Shown here piece by piece: positions 33,577 through 38,352 of a DNA stretch of 38,352 nt. The stretch is from NCBI GenBank assembly GCA_031082105.1, contig JAVHLO010000001.1:1-38352 (forward strand), written 5' to 3'. Numbering within the stretch: the first letter of the stretch is position 1; each line of letters opens with the position of its first letter. This DNA is from Planctomycetota bacterium (GTDB lineage: Bacteria; Planctomycetota; MHYJ01; JACQXL01; JAVHLO01). The position numbers and the translations under genes are program-made. The notes beneath the pieces are model-generated. The model had not been told where the DNA came from. It ran no database searches and saw only the letters and a program-made list of their open reading frames with translations.

Positions 33577-34485
33577 ATGTTGACGGGCATTCACTTTCTC
33601 CTGACCTACACCTGCAACTACGAATGCGACCATTGTTTCGTGAGGAGCGGGCCGCGCACAGAAGGCACGTTCACGCTTGCACAGATCAAGGACGTGCTGA
33701 AGGAGTCGAAAAAGATCGGCACTGTCGAGTGGATCTACTTCGAGGGCGGCGAGCCGTTCCTCTTCTTCCCGCTGCTCGTCGAGGGAATCAAGGCGGCGCG
33801 ACGCAGAGGGTTCAAAGTCGGTATCGTGACGAACGCATACTTCGGTATTTCGGAAGAGGACTCCCTTCTCTGGTTGAGGCCTCTTCAGAAGCTCGGCGTC
33901 GAAGATGTCAGCCTCAGCGACGACTCCTTTCACTTCGATGGAAAAGACGTGTCGCCCGCCAGGCGAGCCCTCGCGGCGGCGCGACGGCTCGGATTGCCTG
34001 CCGGGACGATCTGCGTCGAAAAGCCGAAGACCGGGGCGGGTGGCGGCCAGGCGAAGTCCGCACCGATCACCGGAGGCGTGGCCATGTTCAGGGGACGCGC
34101 CGCGGAGAAGCTGACCGAGGGGTTGCCGCGCAAGCACTGGGCGGATTTCACCGAGTGCCCATACGAGGATCTGAGAGAGCCAAAGCGCGTGCACGTCGAT
34201 TCCTACGGCACTGTGCACCTTTGCCAGGGACTGTCGATGGGCAACATGTGGAAGACCCGGCTGTCAAGACTGGTCCGGAAGTACGACGCCGAGATGCACC
34301 CGATCTGCGGCCCGCTCGTGAAAGGCGGTCCGGCCGCGCTCGCGCGAGAGTACGGCATCGGTCAGGAAGCCCGATATGTCGATGCCTGTCACTGCTGCTA
34401 CATGCTGCGCACCGCGCTGCTCGACAGGTTCCCGGAATTCCTCGCGCCGAGACAGGTCTACCCGGCAGGAGAAGGCGAGCGCTAG
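33577..34485 (+). CDS. Radical SAM protein with extra C-terminal cysteines
   Basis: A 302-residue radical SAM enzyme. The iron-sulfur motif CNYECDHC puts Cys13, Cys17 and Cys20 close to the N-terminus; the GGEP motif is at 57-60. Beyond the barrel are further cysteines at 194, 216, 244, 271, 273 and 274, suggesting an extra iron-sulfur cluster as in SPASM/twitch proteins, although the spacing is unusual. The substrate is unknown; no peptide precursor is visible nearby. The ATG at 33577 has no ribosome binding site, and it follows repeat DNA. The TAG stop lies in repeat element H. Confidence 0.87.
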   Translation: MLTGIHFLLTYTCNYECDHCFVRSGPRTEGTFTLAQIKDVLKESKKIGTVEWIYFEGGEPFLFFPLLVEGIKAARRRGFKVGIVTNAYFGISEEDSLLWLRPLQKLGVEDVSLSDDSFHFDGKDVSPARRALAAARRLGLPAGTICVEKPKTGAGGGQAKSAPITGGVAMFRGRAAEKLTEGLPRKHWADFTECPYEDLREPKRVHVDSYGTVHLCQGLSMGNMWKTRLSRLVRKYDAEMHPICGPLVKGGPAALAREYGIGQEARYVDACHCCYMLRTALLDRFPEFLAPRQVYPAGEGER

Positions 34486-34866
34486 CAGCCTGTCCGCGTA
34501 ACGCAGTTTGTAGTAAGGCACGAAGCCGCAGCGGAGTGCCGTTCCTTCGGAGCGGAATCCGATTTCGCGTTGTGATCCCTTGGCGTATTCCGTGTTTCCG
34601 CGATCCCGTGCTTCCGTGTTCTTCTCACGACTGTGCGAAACTTTTGCATCGGTAGTGCTGTATTTGGTATAGTGACCAAGCGCCCATCCTGAGACCCGTC
34701 CGAGGCGCGACCGTTAAGGAGCGACCGACGGCTCGTTCTACTGGGTCGTCGTTTGGTCGCTCGCTTACGCTCGCGGCTCGGTTTTCATCAGATCGAGGTT
34801 CCAGAATAGGCTCTCAGTGTCGGCGGGAGTGCCTGGATGGCAGTTGCCACTCGAGGGTGCGCGTGT
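34486..34866. other. Intergenic region with repeats, a possible promoter and a strong hairpin
   Basis: Repeat element H starts at 34482 and family I words at 34588-34629. A possible plus-strand promoter has TTGCAT near 34643 and TATAGT near 34667 (18-nt spacing). Downstream, at about 34720-34763, GAGCGACC pairs with GGTCGCTC in a stem-loop. No protein gene is seen; a small RNA is conceivable, but the hairpin may equally be another dispersed palindrome. Confidence 0.45.
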
Positions 34867-36141
34867 CTACTTGATCAGCCCCTGTTCGCGCCAGCGGCGC
34901 ATCGTCTCGCGCTTCGTCACTATCTTCTTGTGCTGGAGGAAGCACATCATAAGGAAGCTGACAATAAAGATCGCGATGCTGACATGCTGCGAGAACGTGA
35001 GGTTGGTCGCCGCAAAGACCTCGTTGTCGCCCCGCCAGAATTCGAAGACGAACCGCCCCGCCGAGTAGAAGAGCCCCGCGTACGCCACCACGAGCCCCTG
35101 CACCCGCAGCTCCGGCACCTTGCGCATCTTGTGACGCCAGATGTAGGAAAGGATGAGGAAGAACGCGACGCACGCGAGGCCTTCGACGAGTTGTATAGGT
35201 ACGACCGCGAGGGAGCGCGTATCGCCACGCGAGACCATCCCATTCTCGTACTGGTGGACAAACGCGGGGGCGCCAACCGGTATCTGCGCCGAGTCGAGCA
35301 CCCTCGGGAAGCAAATGGCGACTTCGCTGTTCGTCGGTTTGCCGAAACAGCAGCCGTTCAGGAAGCAGCCGATCCGTCCGAACGCCAGCGCCAGCAACAC
35401 CGCGGGTATCGCGAGATCTGAGATCTTCATGATGCCGAACCGCTTGCGGTGCGCGTAGTACGCCCCGCATGCGAACGCGGCGATCAGCCCGCCGTAGAAG
35501 ATTATCCCGCCGTGCCAGATCTTGAAGATGCCCCAATCGTCGAGCCGCGTGGAGTACTGCCGGCCCGTCAGCATCGGGTTCCGGAACACGTAGACTATCC
35601 GGCCGACCGCGACGCCGATCACGATGCAGGCGACGACGAGCCCCGCGAGTCTCATGAGAAACTGCCTGAGCGAGAGACCGGGCGTGCCGTCGCCGGGCGA
35701 GCTGCCCTGGGTGCCGGGCTGCTTCTTGTCCGGCGATGGTCCCGCCTTGACGGGCCGCACACCGGGCGACGGACTCTCGGCTTCCTCGAGTCCCGCCTCG
35801 CGGCGCTTCATCCTGGCTGTCATGAAGAAGTAGAGCGCCAGCACAACAATCCCGCCCAGGAGCGTGCCCAGAAGGTCGATCCCTTCGCCGATATTGAAGA
35901 GTCGCCAACTGAAGTCGTTTCTGAAGACGATGATGTAGTTGATCCGCGCGCCGAGTATGCCCGAGATGATGAGCACGATCCCGAGGTCCATGATATGCTC
36001 GGGCGGGAAGCCGTCCTTGCGCCCGCGCGGGATCGTCACCATCAGCGCGGCAAGGAAGCCGAGCATGACCATGAAGCCGTAGGAGTTGACGGGCAGCGAT
36101 CCCAGTGGGCCGAGCGGAATGTCAAGCAGCTTCGGATGCAT
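34867..36141 (-). CDS. lgt: Prolipoprotein diacylglyceryl transferase Lgt, with a linker insertion
   Basis: A 424-residue inner-membrane enzyme that attaches diacylglycerol to the lipobox cysteine of prolipoproteins, the first step of lipoprotein maturation. There are about seven hydrophobic helices, with HGGIIFYGGLI, the signature GRIGCFLNGCCFGKPT, and the C-terminal SAGRFVFEFWRGDN holding the conserved arginine. The Cys-rich signature is the variant seen in many non-proteobacterial or deltaproteobacterial Lgt proteins. A hydrophilic Pro/Gly/Lys linker of about 50 residues (near 115-165) interrupts the helices and makes the protein longer than the usual 270-300. The ATG at 36139-36141 has no clear RBS. 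Confidence 0.92.
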   Translation of the reverse strand: MHPKLLDIPLGPLGSLPVNSYGFMVMLGFLAALMVTIPRGRKDGFPPEHIMDLGIVLIISGILGARINYIIVFRNDFSWRLFNIGEGIDLLGTLLGGIVVLALYFFMTARMKRREAGLEEAESPSPGVRPVKAGPSPDKKQPGTQGSSPGDGTPGLSLRQFLMRLAGLVVACIVIGVAVGRIVYVFRNPMLTGRQYSTRLDDWGIFKIWHGGIIFYGGLIAAFACGAYYAHRKRFGIMKISDLAIPAVLLALAFGRIGCFLNGCCFGKPTNSEVAICFPRVLDSAQIPVGAPAFVHQYENGMVSRGDTRSLAVVPIQLVEGLACVAFFLILSYIWRHKMRKVPELRVQGLVVAYAGLFYSAGRFVFEFWRGDNEVFAATNLTFSQHVSIAIFIVSFLMMCFLQHKKIVTKRETMRRWREQGLIK

Positions 36142-36616
36142 AGCGCGGACTGAAAAACGAACAGGAGACCGACTCTACATCAGGTTCGATACTTTTGCAG
36201 CATCGTCTTGTGTTGCGCAGGAGGCGGATGACCTCCAGCACTTCTGGATTCCCTCTTTTCCGCCTCCGGCGGATCCCGCTCAAAGCGGGACGCGGGAATG
36301 ACAGGGACGCGTCTTGTTTCGAAATCGTCAAAGGTGATCTTGATTGGCTCGTCTGGATCGACTGGAGGAGTCTAGCAGGAAACCCGGCGGATGTCAACGA
36401 AATGGGAGAAGCGTCTCGTGAAGTCATCAGCGTTGCGTGGCCGGGGCACTGCACGGCGTGGCCCTTCGGTGGTTTTGGGAGCGGTGGCAAGCGGAGCGCG
36501 ACACCGCTTAGGCTCTTCCAGGGCTTCTCTGTTACGATGAAAAAGCGCCGTCGCCGCTTCGCTCTGCCGGCGCAGTCCATAACACTGCCTTCGCGGGAAT
36601 GACAATGCCCGCTTCG
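36142..36616. repeat. Repeat-filled spacer between the small conserved gene and lgt
   Basis: 36245-36307 is a family F inverted element (GGATTCCC ... GGGAATGAC) with internal CCGCC/GGCGG and TCCCGC/GCGGGA stems. 36430-36602 resembles a second dispersed element whose plus-strand frame reads KRRRRFALPAQS, and it ends again in GCGGGAATGAC. No gene is visible. Confidence 0.65.
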
Positions 36617-37027
36617 TCAGGCTCTCTCCGTCTCCGACTCGGCTGCGCCGCCAGTCCCGCCGTACTCCCCGAGCCGCGCGATGACGAAATCGGCTATGCC
36701 GGCCTCGATGTTCCTGCTCACGCGCTTGAACTCGGCAAGCACGCGGCCTGTGTCGAAGACCCCGTCTGGGACGAGGATCGGTGTCATTCTGGACCAACCC
36801 ACGTCCCCGCTGTCCACCTTCAGATGCGAGAAACCGCGGTCGCTGGTCCAGGTAAGTGCCTTCTCCTTGTGCCCCTTGTCATAGCAGAGCTGAAAGCCGA
36901 CGATAGTACCCTCCTTCGAGAACCATACGAAGAGGTCGTACAGGTCGTCGCTGAACCACCTTCGCTCGGGTTCGCCCGGGATCTGTCTCACTTTTGTGAC
37001 CTCTGCCAGCATCTGTGCGCACTCCAT
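36617..37027 (-). CDS. Small conserved hypothetical protein
   Basis: A 136-residue soluble protein with no signal or membrane segment. The best-kept part reads RRWFSDDLYDLFVWF, IVGFQLCYDKGHKEKALTW and VDSGDVGWSRMTPILVPDG, followed by a helical C-terminus. I recall similar uncharacterised bacterial proteins but no function. The ATG at 37025-37027 is chosen; the frame runs up to 37102 only through a family D repeat. The gene lies 114 nt after murQ on the same strand, so it may be cotranscribed. Confidence 0.7.
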   Translation of the reverse strand: MECAQMLAEVTKVRQIPGEPERRWFSDDLYDLFVWFSKEGTIVGFQLCYDKGHKEKALTWTSDRGFSHLKVDSGDVGWSRMTPILVPDGVFDTGRVLAEFKRVSRNIEAGIADFVIARLGEYGGTGGAAESETERA

Positions 37028-37070
37028 TCTAATTCTGTCATTGGTGGCGGACCCGGACGGACTCACGTGA

Positions 37071-37112
37071 CCCAATGCCGAATGACAAATGATCAATGAC
37101 AAACGGTCAATG
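37071..37112. repeat. Repeat, family D (AATGACAAATGATCAATGAC)
   Basis: Several copies of an AATGACAAATGATCAATG-like word, related to 22081-22180, lie between murQ and the small gene. On the minus strand it falsely extends the small gene at its N-terminus. Confidence 0.65.
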
Positions 37113-37141
37113 TCGGCTTTGACAATGTTCCGAGTCTTGAC

Positions 37142-38107
37142 TCAGCTCACGTCCTCTGCATTTTGAGCATTCTGTGCCTTCTTGTGGCCGATTCCATGCC
37201 CGGCCAGCGCTGCGCGTAGGAACCCGCCGCAGTCTCTCAGAATCCGTCGGGCCTCGGCGGGCGATACCTTGCGCCGCCGCATGAGCACGGCGGTCTTGGG
37301 CTCGTACCCCGACCTTGCGAGCAGCGATGCGGCCGTCCGTTCGTTGACGCCGCACAGCTCCATGACGATGCGCCTTGCGCGTTCGCGCAGTTTCGCCGAC
37401 GTCGGTCTCACGTCGATCATCAGGCTGCCGAAGGTCCGGCCTGCCAGCGACATCCCGGCGGTCGTTATCGCATTGAGCGCCAGCTTGGCCGCGGTGCCGG
37501 CCTTGAGGCGCGTGGAGCCTGTCAACGTCTCCGCGCCCGTACGCAGTACAACTAGGACATCCGGCGCAGGCGAACAAGCGGGGCGTGGATTCGACGTGAC
37601 GAGAATCGTCGCCGCACCTTGTCGCTTCGACTCTCTCAGTGCCGCCAGCACAAACGGCGTCTTACCGGAGGCTGTGACCGCGATCACGCAGTCGTTTGCG
37701 TCGATTCGGTGCATCCTGATTGCCGACCTGCCGGCCATGGCGTCGTCCTCCGCGCCTTCGACCGCGCGCCAGAGGACGGGCCGTCCGCCGGCGACGATGC
37801 TGTCGATGCGGCCACGGGGTACGCCGAAAGTCGGCCAGCACTCCGCCGCCTCCTGTGCGCAGAGCCGGCCGCTCGTTCCGGCCCCGACGAGGAAGATGCG
37901 CCCTCCGGCGGAGTACGCGCGAGCCACGACCCAAGCCGCCCGCGCCAAGTGCGGCACTGCCCGGCGCGCCGCCCGCACGGAGTCCACGCCGCCTCGGACA
38001 ATGAGGGAAACCAGCGACCGAGCGCCCGCGGTGTCAAGGCGGACCCGTCTTGCCGCCGAACTCTCAGTCGGAGGGATGCGGTCTTTCTTTGGACGCGCCA
38101 GGGACAT
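37142..38107 (-). CDS. murQ: N-acetylmuramic acid 6-phosphate etherase MurQ
   Basis: A 321-residue SIS-domain enzyme that splits the lactyl ether of N-acetylmuramate 6-phosphate in cell-wall recycling. Family words are intact: GAGTSGRL, AAECWPTFGVP, AVEGAEDD with the catalytic glutamate, and GSTRLKAGTAAKLALN. The start is the ATG at 38105-38107; the frame continues upstream only into family A repeat DNA. The C-terminus ends GHKKAQNAQNAEDVS, which does not belong to the family and looks like translated repeat. No MurNAc transporter or kinase is next to it within the window. Confidence 0.92.
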   Translation of the reverse strand: MSLARPKKDRIPPTESSAARRVRLDTAGARSLVSLIVRGGVDSVRAARRAVPHLARAAWVVARAYSAGGRIFLVGAGTSGRLCAQEAAECWPTFGVPRGRIDSIVAGGRPVLWRAVEGAEDDAMAGRSAIRMHRIDANDCVIAVTASGKTPFVLAALRESKRQGAATILVTSNPRPACSPAPDVLVVLRTGAETLTGSTRLKAGTAAKLALNAITTAGMSLAGRTFGSLMIDVRPTSAKLRERARRIVMELCGVNERTAASLLARSGYEPKTAVLMRRRKVSPAEARRILRDCGGFLRAALAGHGIGHKKAQNAQNAEDVS

Positions 38108-38124
38108 GCAATGGCTCAAAAGAC

Positions 38125-38348
38125 AACTCTCCCTCTCCCTTTGGGAGAGGGCGGGGGTGAGGGACGAACGCATACCCCAGACCAACAAGTATCGCGGCGG
38201 CCTTCACTTTCGAGGGTCGTTTTGTCGCGGGATCTGGGGCCGTGGGTGTTCGGAATTCCCTCACCCTAACCCTCTCCCAGAGGGAGAGGGGAAGAACTCT
38301 CCCTCTCCCTTTGGGAGAGGGCGGGGGTGAGGGACGAACGCATACCCC
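38125..38348. repeat. Cluster of family A palindromes with a 54-bp exact duplication
   Basis: The stretch from AACTCTCCCT to CGCATACCCC at 38125-38178 recurs exactly at 38295-38348, 170 bp away. Between them lies an inverted family A element at 38253-38292 (CCTCACCC ... GAGAGGGG). The region 38108-38352 has no gene that I can support. Confidence 0.8.
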
Positions 38349-38352
38349 TGAC

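Noticed and set aside
38125..38348. Repeated units suggestive of a CRISPR array
   Set aside because: There are only two direct copies, the unit is a palindromic dispersed repeat, the spacing is 170 bp and no cas gene is near.
1..38352. tRNA, rRNA, transposase or phage genes
   Set aside because: I looked for tRNA T-loop patterns, rRNA-like stretches and DDE or integrase motifs and found none that hold up by eye.

Overview
The window is high-GC bacterial chromosome of about 38 kb, probably from an uncultivated anaerobe and perhaps a metagenome assembly. Three things point that way: a ferredoxin/MvhD-like electron carrier next to metV and metF (methyl-branch Wood-Ljungdahl genes), very large kinase/cyclase-AAA-TPR regulators, and many families of short intergenic palindromes of the kind common in environmental genomes. 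I cannot assign a phylum. The acyltransferase (LpxL/HtrB family), Lgt and murQ show an envelope with lipoproteins and murein turnover, and the acyltransferase hints at a didermic cell.

Layout, left to right. (1) 1-8771, minus strand: a type I restriction-modification locus read hsdM, DUF488 fusion protein, uncharacterised partner, hsdS, AlbA_2/GHKL protein, then an AT-richer gap and hsdR, which runs off the left edge. The first five genes overlap by 1 or 4 nt, so the non-canonical genes are built into the operon. (2) 9039-18699, minus strand: a three-gene operon of a 1397-residue Ser/Thr kinase-AAA-TPR protein, a 1400-residue two-domain adenylyl cyclase-AAA-TPR protein resembling soluble adenylyl cyclase, and a secreted TolB-like propeller. 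(3) 19078-24502: a cupin, a lipid A-type acyltransferase, hflX, a GAF-GGDEF diguanylate cyclase and an exported propeller-like protein. (4) 24664-28014, plus strand: ferredoxin-MvhD fusion, metV and metF. (5) 28268-30959, plus strand: pxpA, pxpB and pxpC (5-oxoprolinase). (6) 31001-38107: SAM methyltransferase, DUF885 protein, radical SAM protein, lgt, a small conserved protein and murQ.

Promoters of the sigma-70 type are unusually readable. TTGACA-like and TATAAT-like boxes 17-18 nt apart lie before hsdM, the kinase operon, the cupin, hflX, the exported propeller gene, the ferredoxin-MvhD gene, the methyltransferase and the DUF885 gene. In three cases the -10 box ends only 6-8 nt before ATG with no ribosome binding site, implying leaderless mRNAs. 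Intergenic space is packed with at least ten dispersed repeat families. Several have entered gene ends: they extend the C-termini of PxpA and MurQ, contribute two stop codons, and create false N-terminal extensions in front of other genes. No tRNA, rRNA, CRISPR array, transposase or phage gene was seen.
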